A stretch of 64,000 nt of DNA from Tieghemiomyces parasiticus (taxonomy: Eukaryota; Kickxellomycota; Dimargaritomycetes; Dimargaritales; Dimargaritaceae): the NCBI GenBank assembly GCA_027575765.1, contig JANBPT010000073.1, forward strand, positions 18,887 to 82,886, given 5' to 3'. The position numbers were made by a program, and so were the translations under genes. Position 1 is the stretch's first letter; every line of letters begins with the position of its first letter. The notes below the pieces were generated by a model that saw nothing but the letters and a program-made list of their open reading frames with translations, was not told where the DNA came from and made no database searches. Of this stretch, positions 11,160 through 21,808 are shown in pieces.

Positions 11160-14124
11160 GTAAGTACAGCGACCGGAGATTACGGGTCTCGACGGGTCAG
11201 CACCCGCAGCGGATATAATGGCCTCCAGGGGTCACTTGCAACTCTGCATTCCGGTGTGTAGCGATTTCTTTCACCCCCCTTTACTATTCATATTTACTAT
11301 TTCGTCGTTTGGAGCGACCTGCGGGGGAAGAGTGCTGTTCATGGCAGCTTCTTTGGAGCCGCCCAGAGTATACTTTCACAGCCCTCACGGACTGTACATT
11401 TATGGTCATCTTCCCACCTACCAATGCCTCCTGCTGTTCCTGCTGCAGGTGACTTGGGGTCCCCTGTTATAGCGTAGCTATTTTTATACCCACTATATCA
11501 TTGATTTTGGAGGAGCTGTCGCATGTAGCCGCTCGGACAGTGTGCATGGGGTGGGCCGAGCCGTGAATAGCATCCACACTGACCCTGCATCAGACGGCTG
11601 CGGCGGCGGCGGCGGTGGGGGGAGCGATGGGGCCTATCTAACCCGCATTTTACCGTCTGTCATGTCGGCCTTAGCGCGTGGTCGGACAGGCCGACTGATG
11701 CTGCTTTCCCTGCTCACCTTCGCTTGACTTTACTGCGCAGTGGCGGTTTTATTTTGTACACCAGGATGTGCGGGGGGCGGCCCAGAAGTGTAATGGCATC
11801 CTCCTCCTCGCTTACTTGCACAACGCTTTTGTCGATTTTCACCGCGCTTTTTAGGCTGACGCCTCCTCCGTGTATCTTGCGTACCTCCCTTGCTCCTCCC
11901 GCACCTATCACGACTCATGCCTATACGGGTTCTGTTTCGAGCCCACCTCCATCCAGCATCTAGAAGAGGAAAGATTGCGGATCCCGCTCCTCTCACAACA
12001 GTGGCGTGTGGGACGAGGATACCCCCGGTTGGTCGCTTGCCAGCAGGTAGAGTAGGGTGGGAAAGCTACACCAACAGGGGGTGGGAGGAGGGAAGGTGAT
12101 GTGGTGGTTGCTATCGCCCAGAGGTTCGGATTGTTTTGCTCTATGAGGGATCAGCCACCGTTTTTTCAGTATCTTCCCCCCTTTTTTCAGGACCTATTTG
12201 CCTTCCAGTTAAGCCTCCATATGGGCAATGAGTCGAGCTCTCGCTAGGTATAGTGCCCGCCCGTTCCCCTCCCCACACCAATCTGCAACGTGGTATTCTA
12301 TCTCTGGAGGTCAGGGGAGTGGGGGGGGGGTACGGACTCCTTTCCTTTGACCTGGATGGGTACTGCCTGTACGTTATCCGGGGAACATCTGATTGGGAGA
12401 CGCGGGCCGGACATTGCAGCTCCGCTACTCTTTGGCGGGGGGGACTCTGACTGGCTGTTCTGAGTATAGGCGATCAGGGCGGCGAGGCAGCGTGCTCGCC
12501 TGCTGGCCATACGTTTGGCTTCCCAGTTGTGTTTATCTAAGTGTGACCCCTGCAACCCCATTGGGCGCGGTCGACGGGTCTCCTCAGTTCCGTACCTATT
12601 CGTTTCAATGAATTTCTTCGCCATCGGCACTTTGGCGTTGGCCCATCCCTCCGGTAAAGAGCGGGGTGTCAAGGCCGGGGGCGCCAACGAGCGCTGCCAT
12701 TGTACGCTCGACCCGTAGCGCCTCGTTTACCTCTACCTCCTCGCATTACCCCACTTGTACTGCCCCCCCCGCCGACAGTTTCCGGTCTTCCCCTGCGCCT
12801 CGTTGCTCGGTGTAACCCCAGCCCCACTTCTCTCGACATATACCCTTTGAGGCTAGACCGGCTTGAGCCAGGCTACTTCGAGTCGCCCTTGGGGGAGGGA
12901 GTGCCGACAACTTTCGATCCTCACAGCAGTCCTCCTCGGACCCCGTTGACGGGGGAAGATGGTCGCTAGTGGGTGGGTTGCCTACGAAACCCTCCCTTTC
13001 CCTCACTTACTTTAGGCAAGCTTCCCTCTCCCTCCTTCCCCTTTCATATTGCTCCTTCGTCGTGGTTCGGAGAGCACGGGTGGGATCGACATTCGGCCAC
13101 ACATACTCGGCTGTGTATTCTTACCCCCTCCCGCTCTTGCCTTATAGAGTCTATACGGAGACTGGTCTCGGCTAATGACCCTCCAGCGAATTTTTTTGGG
13201 GAAGCGCTATATTTAATCACCTTCCGTTTCTGTCGCAGGTCTCGGCGACTAAGACTACACTCCTCCGCCAAATTCTTTGACATTTCTCCGTTCATTCTCC
13301 CCCATGATTGTTATACATTAACTAGCATGGGCTGTGTTTTATCCTGCACAAGAGCCCCTTCCCCCTTCCTCTCCCCATCTAAACTATACATCCCCGCCTG
13401 TCCATTCCTTCGTTCCTGCTCTGCTTCTTTTAGGCACTTCTCCTTTCCTGCCCGTCCTCACCTGCTGGCTTCAAATCACTTCAGTTGCTTCTGTTTGTGT
13501 TAAAATGCCACACAATTACGACCCCTGAACATTCACTCTAGCCGACCTTTCGTGTTGGTTCCATTTGCCCCTTCCTATTCTTTCATCTCATTACCGCCTC
13601 CTGTTTTTGTTACGTTTTTTTCTTTTGGCATCGTTCTTGGCCGTGCACAACCTGGGCACGCTGGGGTTGTGTTTACTTTTAGAAATTTCGCGACAAGAGC
13701 TGCTTAGGTAGCGCCTGTACGGTGTGGCGCCTTAAAGACCTTTCCTTGGTCGTCGCGGCCTTTGCTTTGTTGTCGCTACCTCTTTTGATCACATCTCTGG
13801 TATGCGCCTTTGGTGACTATCGTTAGGCTATCGCCAGCCATATCCTCGCCCACTCCACTGTTCAGCCTTTTACTACGCTCCCCACCGGCTCTCCTCTAGC
13901 TGCGCTCGCTGATAACACCGCACCTACTTAGGCGTGGCACTCTTCTTTGCTCACCCCCTCCCCTCCTCCTTCACCGCCGGCCGCTCTCTGGCGGCTCCAA
14001 CTGCCCTGAATGCCTAGTTAACCCGTTTTCTCTCCCGCTTCCCACCCGCACACCACTCGTTTACAACCCTTACCCTTCTCGGTTGGTTCCCACCCTAACA
14101 GCGGACAGCTTGGCCTCCACGGCG
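11160..14124 (+). other. Probable long intron or 5' region of the LIM gene
   Basis: It begins with GTAAGTA and ends near CTAAC and AG signals (14093-14108). The plus strand is mostly C/T-rich with many stop codons in all frames, and no domain was seen. A possible 49-nt mini-intron (11160-11208, GTAAGT...GCAG) would add a short exon ending near 11260, but nothing independent supports it. Confidence 0.4.
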
Positions 14125-16422
14125 ATGAAGTACCCACCGTCTCAGATGTCGTTCTTTCAGAAGCCGTCCCTGGCCTACCTCCACATGGAGGAAGTCAACC
14201 CACGGGACTCGCTAGAGATTCAGGAGCTCGTGTCAAAAATCGGTCGTGACAACTCCACTCGCAGCACTCACCAGCACGAGTATTCGACCAGTATCGGTTT
14301 TTCTGACTCCGGCACGCTGGTCGCCGACGTCGAGCCCCCGCGTTGCCATCCGACCTCATCACACAGTGAGGACCCTGCCCCATTACTGTCGCCCACGATA
14401 CCCTCTCGCCTATCTTCCACCCGGTCAACCGCCGCCCAGCCACCTCGGCACCCGGCACTGGCGGCGCGCGCCCCGACCATCCGGTTGTCCCGGCGGCGTC
14501 CGTCATCCACCACCCTCCTCGTCCCGCCCGGTCTGAACCGTAATGGTAGTCGGAAAGGGACCACCCCGGGCTTGTCCTTCAAAGAACTCACTGATTCTCT
14601 AGATAATGATCTGACCTTAGCTACCGGTGCGCGGCAGTTGGAACCCCGCGCTCCCACCGTATCACGGGCCTTGGACCTGACCCAACCGCTAGATATGCTG
14701 GAGTTTGGGTTTAGTAAGCTGCGGCTCCGTACCGAGCCGGCGCCTTCGGCCTTCTCTCCGCGCATCGGAGCGCACACAGCCCAGTCCCTGCGTGAGATAG
14801 CGTCGAACCCCTACGCGATCAAGCTCAAGGCGCCCAAGAAGCTGAGCCCACCGACCGAGCTCGGCAAACCCATCTCCCCGCCGCTCACCCCAACCCTCGA
14901 CCACCGCAACCCATCTTCCCTCACGGCCTCCGCAGTGTTTTCGCCCACTTCCACCGCCGCACCCACACCCAATTTACAACCTCCCGCCAGCTTGCCCACC
15001 GCCACCCGGCGTAACCGTGACCCCTCTCCGACCCCGCGCGGTCGTTCCGCCGAGCCAGCGCTTCTCCGAGACGGGCTGGTCACCCCGCCCTTCACCCGCT
15101 CCAATACCTCGGTTTCGCAGGCCTCCACCATGTCGGGTGACTCGGCGGGCGATGGTTCCACCCGTCGGGGCGCTCGCAAGCCGTTCAACCAGCATAAACT
15201 TACCCAACTCGACGACCTCCTCAGCGACATTATGTTGGAGATTCAGACCCTCAAGGCCGACCACCAGGCCCACCCGCCGCACACTACGGGGCCCCAGGGC
15301 GAGTTGCTCACCCCGACCTGTCAGCTCTGCCGGACGCCGATTCTCAACACTCCGCTCACCCTGGCGGAGAACCCCCACTCGGCCTTTTTCCATCGCCAAT
15401 GCTTCCGTTGCGCCCACTGCCGATGTCTCCTTAAAAACAGCCATGGGTGCTACGGTACCGAGAACGGTCGGTTCTACTGTATGGCCCACTTCCCCTCTCA
15501 GCAACAGCAGGAGCGGGCCGCTCCACCGCTTTTACCCGAACCTGCCCCTGCTCCTAAAGTAACTCCGCCCACTCCAGCAATGCGGAATCCGCCCAGCGGA
15601 GGGCCTGTGTCCTCACAGGGTCTACGACCCCCGGCCACCGCGGCCCCGCGCCCCCATGGTGGATCGGTCCCGGCTTCTTCCCATCCACCGCCCTGCAGTT
15701 ACTGTACACAGCCCATCCTCCCGCCTAGCTCGGCCGTTGCCGCCTTCGGTCGCCACTGGCACCCGGAGCACTACCGCTGCTCGGTGTGCCGGAAACCAGC
15801 CGACGCGTCCAACTCACGCTCCCTGGGAGTTCTCCTTCGTGAGCACCAGGGTCGGCTTTATTGCCCGGACGACTTTGCCCGGGCGTTCGCTAAACTACCG
15901 GCCGGCCCCCACCCTCCACCGCCGCAGCCATCGGCTCAGCCCTCGGCCGCTCCGGCCCGGTCGGCCCCGTCGCCAGTCACCCCTTCGACCCCCAGTTCAG
16001 TCCCGCCGCCAGCCATGGTCCCATGCGCTGGGTGCCGTCAACCCGTCCGTGACGGCGAGGCCCTGTTCGCCCTAAACGCCAAGTGGCATCCTCAGTGCTT
16101 TAACTGTCAGGTCTGCCACCAAACCTTCCCGGATAATTCCTTCTACGTGTTCCGCAACCGACCCCACTGCCGGTATCACTACCACATGTTGAATCACTCG
16201 CTCTGCACGCGCTGCCGCAAGCCTATCGAAGGTCCCTGCGCCCAGGTTGTGGAGGGCCGTTTCCACCCGGCCTGCTTTACGTGCCAGACCTGCCACGCCC
16301 CGCTCCGGGACGTGTACTACAATGTCGAAAGCACGTTCTACTGTGAGCACCACCTCGAACAGGCCCAAAAGTCTAGCAAGACTCGCGCCGATCGTCGTCG
16401 GACCTTGTTCCGTGACTTGTAA
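14125..16422 (+). CDS. Paxillin-like protein with four LIM domains
   Basis: LIM domains are paired zinc fingers that mediate protein contacts. In fungi, paxillin-like proteins act at polarised growth sites and the cytokinetic ring with Rho signalling. From the ATG at 14125 (765 residues), the first ~390 residues are Ser/Pro-rich and include FFQKPSLAYLHMEE near the start. Four LIM domains follow at about 399-455 (CQLC...HRQC), 524-588 (CSYC...HPEHYRC), 634-690 (CAGC...HPQC) and 694-750 (CTRC...HPAC). Zinc ligands look complete in each. The C-terminus is basic and the stop is TAA at 16420-16422. The open frame extends upstream to 14083, with splice-acceptor-like AGs at 14100-14101 and 14107-14108, so the true N-terminus probably comes from the exon at 10874. 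If so, the ATG at 14125 is internal. Family call strong, start uncertain. Confidence 0.9.
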   Translation: MKYPPSQMSFFQKPSLAYLHMEEVNPRDSLEIQELVSKIGRDNSTRSTHQHEYSTSIGFSDSGTLVADVEPPRCHPTSSHSEDPAPLLSPTIPSRLSSTRSTAAQPPRHPALAARAPTIRLSRRRPSSTTLLVPPGLNRNGSRKGTTPGLSFKELTDSLDNDLTLATGARQLEPRAPTVSRALDLTQPLDMLEFGFSKLRLRTEPAPSAFSPRIGAHTAQSLREIASNPYAIKLKAPKKLSPPTELGKPISPPLTPTLDHRNPSSLTASAVFSPTSTAAPTPNLQPPASLPTATRRNRDPSPTPRGRSAEPALLRDGLVTPPFTRSNTSVSQASTMSGDSAGDGSTRRGARKPFNQHKLTQLDDLLSDIMLEIQTLKADHQAHPPHTTGPQGELLTPTCQLCRTPILNTPLTLAENPHSAFFHRQCFRCAHCRCLLKNSHGCYGTENGRFYCMAHFPSQQQQERAAPPLLPEPAPAPKVTPPTPAMRNPPSGGPVSSQGLRPPATAAPRPHGGSVPASSHPPPCSYCTQPILPPSSAVAAFGRHWHPEHYRCSVCRKPADASNSRSLGVLLREHQGRLYCPDDFARAFAKLPAGPHPPPPQPSAQPSAAPARSAPSPVTPSTPSSVPPPAMVPCAGCRQPVRDGEALFALNAKWHPQCFNCQVCHQTFPDNSFYVFRNRPHCRYHYHMLNHSLCTRCRKPIEGPCAQVVEGRFHPACFTCQTCHAPLRDVYYNVESTFYCEHHLEQAQKSSKTRADRRRTLFRDL

Positions 16423-17862
16423 AACAGCACTGTTATACCCCTTCCTCTCCCGTAGCACCTACCCAACCGTCTTTACTCAGTATTGCATTAATTACCCACC
16501 GTCACATAATTATTGTCATCTCTTATTTACACGGTCTGTCTAGCCATTCAGTCTATTCTTAAGCTCTTCAACGCCCCCAATTGTTTTCTCTTTCCCTGTC
16601 TATTATTTCCCTCCCCCCCCATCCAACGCTTCCTCAGCTTCCCCTGTTTGCTCCTTTGCTAGGGTCTCTGAATTGCTTCTAATATTACTACTGGCATTGA
16701 TACTTCACTTGCTTCCATCCTCTCACAACCACCGACTCCCTGAACCCCCCCTCTTCCTCATCCCCTTTAGACTTGCTAATACCCTCCTACTCTGGACACT
16801 TTAAGAGGGTGCCGCGTAGCGACTGCGTGCGACCATCTCTACTCTTGAAGTGCCTCTAATTGCTGCTTTGCTCACCATAAATCGACCTGTACTACTGCTA
16901 CCTGGAATTGAGAAGAAAGTGACGCACAGTGGAGAGACGAAACAGAGGGGGGGGGGAGACACCTGATATACGTGGATTTTCGAGTGCGATATCTGTATGG
17001 CAGGGCCCGATTTGCCTGATGTTGAATCGTTGAGTCTATAATTAGGCTTATAATTACGTGTGTGAATCCAAATTCTCGGGCTCCTCCCCGCTAGCCGAAG
17101 TTTAGCTTTAGCCTATTTGATTTATATCGTCGCCTGCCCACCTTGGTCGACATAGGATATTCCTTCATTATCTAGTACGCCCATCTAGGTATATACGACG
17201 GATAATGGGTAGATCGAATAAAGGAAGGGCTGAACGGGAAAAGACGGGGACGAAGAAAACGTGATCGCAGCTCGATAAAGCCCCTTGCCGACAGAGGCCC
17301 AATACTTCAAGTTCGAACGTGGTCAAGCACTAATGCTGTAGAGGAAGGAAGTTAGCTTGAAGGGTTTAGGATGATTGTCACCTCCCCCTCCCGGTAGGTT
17401 GTAGATAAAATGAACGATAAATGCTCATGTCCGTGGGTGCTAAGGGGCGTGGGCAGGACGATGTTACCGTTTTAAAACTTGGAAGTAAATGAAAGGAAGG
17501 GGAGCACGGAAGACAAAAAATCTCCCTGGAATCGCCATGGAGCGGGCGAATGTGAGCTATTCGATCTCTCAATGAGTCAATGGGGGCGGGTGGCTATGGC
17601 AGGAACAAGGGATGCCTACGCCGAGAAGGGGAGATATAAGAAGCCACAGCCTCAGGTCCGCCTGTGATCCCCATCAGAGGTCACCTTCACTTAAACCCAT
17701 TGTATGCCATCCACGTTATCGTCAACACCGCTTTTCTAAGGGCTTTACACGCCGAATTTATCCTTCCTGATTATTCCGACCTCACATATTTATATATATA
17801 TATAGACGTCCACACGCACGCCTTCCGTTCGGTATAATTTCTGGATAAAGAGCTATACCAGT
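16423..17862. other. Intergenic region
   Basis: It holds the 3' flank of the LIM gene (C/T-rich to about 16,770), a run of G at 16948-16957 and the promoter of the next gene. No supported gene on either strand. Confidence 0.5.
17787..17805 (+). promoter_or_regulatory. TATA-like tract upstream of the AT-hook gene
   Basis: A TATTTATATATATATATAG tract ends about 57 nt before the ATG at 17863. It is a plausible TATA element, though a plain (TA)n microsatellite would look the same. Confidence 0.4.
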
Positions 17863-18891
17863 ATGCCTCCAGTTGGCCGCCCTCGTAAGAGGCTCTCTGC
17901 TACTCCGCGCCCCGCCAAACCCCCCAGAGATTCCAACAAATGGCACCCTTTGCCTTTAAACTACGGCCGGGCCAACGCCATTCTACGCACCCTCGTGACA
18001 TGTACCCCCGACCATGGAACCACATCTCATAATCAAATTTGCGTGGTGGCCCATACGGAGGTTAACCAAGAGGTGAGCGAGTATATCTCGATAAATCAGG
18101 TCAAGTACATCTGCAAACTCGCCCGGGCCTTTGTGTCCCAAGGTCGTCGACCCACCCGTGACCACTGGTTGAAGCTGCCATGTCTTCCCAATCTCGCCCC
18201 CACCGAAGCCGAGCTGGCGACCCAGATTGAGCTACTCAGCCACTGGTACGACCAGCAGACCAGGGGTCGCAGTAGGGCGCGGTCATCAACCAGAGATCGA
18301 CTTCGGACCCCAGCGGTCAGAATCCACCGTGGTGGTAAGAGGGGTGACCACCTTATCGTACCATCGCCACCCAAGACGCCGGCCCAGCCTCTAGAGGAGA
18401 ATGGAAGGCCCGGGGGGCCTCATCACCAAGAGCATGCAATCCCCGCCCATGACGCCGTCGCCGAATGGGTATGGTTATCTCGCAACGGTCCTCTCACCTT
18501 CCCTGATCCATCATATTCTCCCGTTCAATCGAAGGCATCCGACAATACCCATGCTTTCATTTTAAACGATGTCGAACCACAACTGCGCCTACCGGACGCA
18601 TCCATAACCGCAGCAACACCTGAATCTGAGGCCCCGCTGGCCCAACCAACCCTACCTTTGCACCAGCAGTTACCTGACCCGGTAGTACCCGCCGAATTGA
18701 CGGAGGACAACGACACGGTCGCGGTTCAAGAGGACCCCGTGGCTCTCGTCCACCGGTTTCTCAATCTCATGGGGACTCGCCAGCAGGAGTGCCAGGCGTT
18801 CCGTGAGAAGCTCCGGCAGATTCACGATAAATACTACGCTGAAATCGATCGGCTGGCTTATCATTACATGATGGGCCTACCTCCAGTCTAA
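17863..18891 (+). CDS. AT-hook-containing protein of unknown function
   Basis: A single-exon frame of 342 residues from ATG to TAA. The N-terminus holds VGRPRKRL at residues 4-11, the core of an AT-hook, which binds the minor groove of AT-rich DNA. Residues about 30-140 look folded: they contain the only two mid-protein Cys positions (C47, C59) and a helix-like stretch (SINQVKYICKLARAFVSQ). A basic RGRSRARSS patch follows, then a Pro-rich acidic linker. The last ~55 residues form an amphipathic helix or coiled coil (HRFLNLMGTRQQECQAFREK). I do not recognise a family. A chromatin role follows from the AT-hook only and is inference. It is convergent with the CsbD-like gene downstream. Confidence 0.65.
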   Translation: MPPVGRPRKRLSATPRPAKPPRDSNKWHPLPLNYGRANAILRTLVTCTPDHGTTSHNQICVVAHTEVNQEVSEYISINQVKYICKLARAFVSQGRRPTRDHWLKLPCLPNLAPTEAELATQIELLSHWYDQQTRGRSRARSSTRDRLRTPAVRIHRGGKRGDHLIVPSPPKTPAQPLEENGRPGGPHHQEHAIPAHDAVAEWVWLSRNGPLTFPDPSYSPVQSKASDNTHAFILNDVEPQLRLPDASITAATPESEAPLAQPTLPLHQQLPDPVVPAELTEDNDTVAVQEDPVALVHRFLNLMGTRQQECQAFREKLRQIHDKYYAEIDRLAYHYMMGLPPV

Positions 18892-19353
18892 GTAGATCGA
18901 CTTTTGGACTGAATCAGCATGCCGAAACGGGGGAGGAGAGGTGAGAGTCGGTTTGAGTTTCAACGATGGCCAATATATAGTTGGCGGCGCCCGCTGTTGT
19001 GATAGGGTTGGGATTGTAATAACCTACCCCCCGTTAGTAAATACTGTGACTGTATATTCCTCTCCATATTACTGGGATAATTTCCCCCTTAATCACATAC
19101 AATTCTCATCACAATTTTCCAACCATCAGAATCCACTACACTCCATCATGATGGTATCATGGGTGCAACCATTTTTTGTTTACTTGTGAAAAAGCTTAAC
19201 TACTTGAAGATCTTCGAAAATGCATACATAACTCCCCCCTTACCCCCCCCCTCTCACAAGAGGGGGGTGACGAAACGAGGTGGAGGGGAGGGAGGGAAGG
19301 GAAGAGGAAAGGGTCATCTAAACCCCATCACCAACCACCAACCATCGAGACAA
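18892..19353. other. Spacer between convergent genes, with a GC-rich hairpin
   Basis: This is the shared 3' flank of two convergent genes. It contains a perfect 9-bp stem (19246-19254 with 19259-19267) closed by a CACA loop. No gene seen. Confidence 0.5.
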
Positions 19354-19947
19354 TTACTTAGTGTGGTTAGTAGCACCGCCATCGATGTTGAACAGACGGT
19401 GGTGATGGGAGGACTTGGTGGACGGTGACTGGACCTTAGCAGCTCTGATCTCGTTTTCAGCCTGCTGGATCTCTCGCTCACCGCGCAACTTGGCCTCTTC
19501 ACTACCCGTGAGGGAGCCCCAAGTCTTGAACAGCTCGCCTTTGACCTCCTTAGCATAGCCTTCGATACGGTTCCCCTTAGCGTCGGTGTAGGTACGGGAA
19601 TTGGCCGCACCACCATCCATCGAAGTGGCATGGTGGTCGTTAGCGGCAATGGCGCCGGACGCCTCGGTAGTGGCGTGAGGGGTGGTGGTGGTGGCCGTGG
19701 TGGCGGTGGAGGAGGAGCCCAGCTCGCTTCGGTGGTTCACGCGGTCACTACCGCCGCTGCGGTTTGCGGCCCCGGTGCCGTCGTGCATATGGTCCTGTTC
19801 GAAATTCATATGACGGCTCATAGAGGTCTTGATGTCGTTTAGAATTCTGGTGACGGTACTACTACCCAGGGGGCCGTGAGCGTTCTTGGCGTACAGGTTG
19901 TCGGCGGCAGCGGCCTGCTGACGGGTGGCTTCATCGTACATACTCAT
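19354..19947 (-). CDS. CsbD-like stress-response protein
   Basis: 197 residues, ATG at 19947, TAA at 19354-19356. Residues about 127-172 read EGYAKEVKGELFKTWGSLTG followed by SEEAKLRGEREIQQAENEIR, matching the CsbD-like pattern (charged amphipathic helix with KEVKG and a GE/A-rich second half). CsbD proteins are small, helical, stress-induced proteins of unclear mechanism. The preceding ~120 residues are Ser/Thr/Ala/His-rich, including a run of Thr. No signal peptide or membrane segment. Its upstream neighbour on the same strand carries a related motif, suggesting an old tandem duplication. A TATA-like element (TTAAATAT on the minus strand) is near 20083-20090. Confidence 0.7.
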   Translation of the reverse strand: MSMYDEATRQQAAAADNLYAKNAHGPLGSSTVTRILNDIKTSMSRHMNFEQDHMHDGTGAANRSGGSDRVNHRSELGSSSTATTATTTTPHATTEASGAIAANDHHATSMDGGAANSRTYTDAKGNRIEGYAKEVKGELFKTWGSLTGSEEAKLRGEREIQQAENEIRAAKVQSPSTKSSHHHRLFNIDGGATNHTK

Positions 19948-20705
19948 GACGAAAAGAGGTGTAGCAAATCGGCTAGGTTGAAATGGTCAATATAGAAAAT
20001 GGGGGACGTACGGAGGAGGGGGGGCTAGTGAGAGAGGGTGAAGGAATGATACTGCTGCTATCGAGGATAGATGGTTGAGATGGATATTTAAGGCAAAGTG
20101 TCGAGGGGTAATTTTAGCAGGCGTGACGTCTTGGTTATAGTTGTGGCTGAAGGGGTCAGTAGAGGGCTGAGCGCATTATACGCACACTACTGGCTAACGA
20201 GTTGCCCTGGGGTGAGTAGCCCATGGCCAGGTTGTAAGCTTGACCTCCATTAGCTTGCCCTTAGGCTTGTGGCGTAAACTAAGACTTCGGCGGCAAGCCT
20301 TCGGTGTCTGCATGGCTGGGGAGGGAGGAGGTGGGGGGGGGCGGGGCTCCTCCTCTTTCCCCTCTTGACGTGGATATGCCAGCCAGCGCCATAAACCCAG
20401 CTGTTCGCCCACTACTTGTTGGCGCAGGGCTACCAATAATAATACTACAGTGGGCTGACGAATTTGATTTACTAATTGCGGCTTCATTCGATCATTGCAT
20501 TAATCCCCCTCCTTACTTCGAAGCCACCTGCCCCCATCAATTGAGCAGAAGTGTCAAGGTAGTTGGAGTGTTTTCTCTAGTACTGTTAGTTTTTTTCAAC
20601 CTATTTAAGCAGTGCAGTTTACTACCTCATCACCATACACTCACTGAAGTGACTAATTTTAGTAATGATTAGCACCTTTTGAGCCCGAGGCTCACAGCTA
20701 GAGCC
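19948..20705. other. Spacer between the two CsbD-like genes
   Basis: Contains the promoter side of the 19354-19947 gene, a G-rich run at 20332-20346, and AT-rich sequence before the stop of the next gene. No gene seen. Confidence 0.45.
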
Positions 20706-21278
20706 TCATTTAAACCGTGAATGCATATCGTTGGTGGCCGCCTGCAGCTTGGCCTCGGTTTTATGGAACGGCACACCGGTACCGGGGTTGGCCGCCCGGA
20801 TTTGATATTCTCCGTTCTTCTTCTCGGCATCGCCGCGCTGGGCGAGATCGTGGAACCCAAATATTTGACCAACGGCCTTTTTGACGCTCCCTTTGACTTC
20901 GTTGCCGTAGCCCTGCATGCGGAGGTCGAAGTTCTCGTCTGAGTGATCGGTCCTCTTGGCCTGACAGCCAGCGGTAGTGTTACGGGTCGACGCGGTTGGG
21001 CGCAGCGTACCGTCAGGATAGGTGTCGGCAGATGAGCCGAAGGCGCTGGTTAGGTGGCTAGTGCGTGGGGTGCCGTCAGGATAGGTGTCGGCAGATGAGC
21101 CGAAGGTGCTGGTTAGGTGGCTAGTGCGTGGGGTGCCGTCAGGGTAGGTGGAAACTGTCTGTCCAGAAGCCCGAGAAGGATTTGATCGCGGGGGCTCACC
21201 CGGGGAGAAGGTGGAACTGCCACCGACCTGTTCAGGGCTCTGATAGTGCAGTTTGCTGTCGTAGCCTGCGTTAGACAT
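20706..21278 (-). CDS. CsbD-like protein with TYPDGTPRTSH repeats
   Basis: 190 residues from the ATG at 21278. An upstream ATG at 21356 is in frame but adds a hydrophobic, unconserved leader, so the later start is preferred. The N-terminal half is Ser/Pro/Gly-rich and holds 2-3 copies of a 21-residue unit (TYPDGTPRTSHLTSxFGSSAD) encoded by a 63-bp DNA repeat. The C-terminal part contains GYGNEVKGSVKKAVGQIFGF then a charged helix (LAQRGDAEKKNGEYQIRAA). This matches the CsbD-like motif of the neighbour. It probably folds as helices under stress and is cytosolic; no targeting signal is visible. The domain assignment is weaker than for its neighbour. Confidence 0.65.
   Translation of the reverse strand: MSNAGYDSKLHYQSPEQVGGSSTFSPGEPPRSNPSRASGQTVSTYPDGTPRTSHLTSTFGSSADTYPDGTPRTSHLTSAFGSSADTYPDGTLRPTASTRNTTAGCQAKRTDHSDENFDLRMQGYGNEVKGSVKKAVGQIFGFHDLAQRGDAEKKNGEYQIRAANPGTGVPFHKTEAKLQAATNDMHSRFK
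21010..21150 (-). repeat. 63-bp tandem repeat inside the CsbD-like gene
   Basis: Units start at 21010 and 21073, with a partial unit at 21136. The two full units differ by only about one base. The repeat keeps the frame (21 codons), giving repeated TYPDGTPRTSHLTS peptides. The near identity indicates recent expansion. Confidence 0.85.
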
Positions 21279-21808
21279 GGTTGTGTGTATGTGTGTCCGG
21301 GTGGTAAATAAGAGTGAGACAATCCTGGTGAGTCTGAAGGTCACATAGAAAGGCACAATAAGCGGTGGACTCCTAGAAGGGCTTGAATGGACAAGAAGTT
21401 GCGCAGTGCAAAAATATGGAAAGGGAAAATGAGGAAACCTAGGGGGGAATTGGAAAGGGTAGGTTATGAGCCCTCCCAGCGAACCGAACGAAAAGTCGCT
21501 AAGAGGAAAGCATCGTCGCCGAATACGTAATTGTTGGCGCGTTCAGTGGGCGTATCCTCTCTCTGGTGCTTTCAACCAGTGGTCACGTCATCATGGGGTG
21601 CTCCTATCTTCTCTCTCTTCAGCCGTTGCTGGCGACCACGCTGGAATATCCATAATGTGCTAGGTAATTTACATTCCTAAACGATACTGGGTGCTAGATC
21701 ATTTACCGATCTCCTTCACTAGCTTTAACCCTTTTATTTACTGAACGGGTAGATCATGGGAGATGCAAGCGATTAGGTGTACCACCACTTGCCCTCCCCG
21801 CCCTGAAA
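21279..21808. other. Intergenic region
   Basis: Promoter side of the repeat-bearing CsbD-like gene, then the 3' flank of the F-box-like gene. No other gene supported. Confidence 0.45.
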
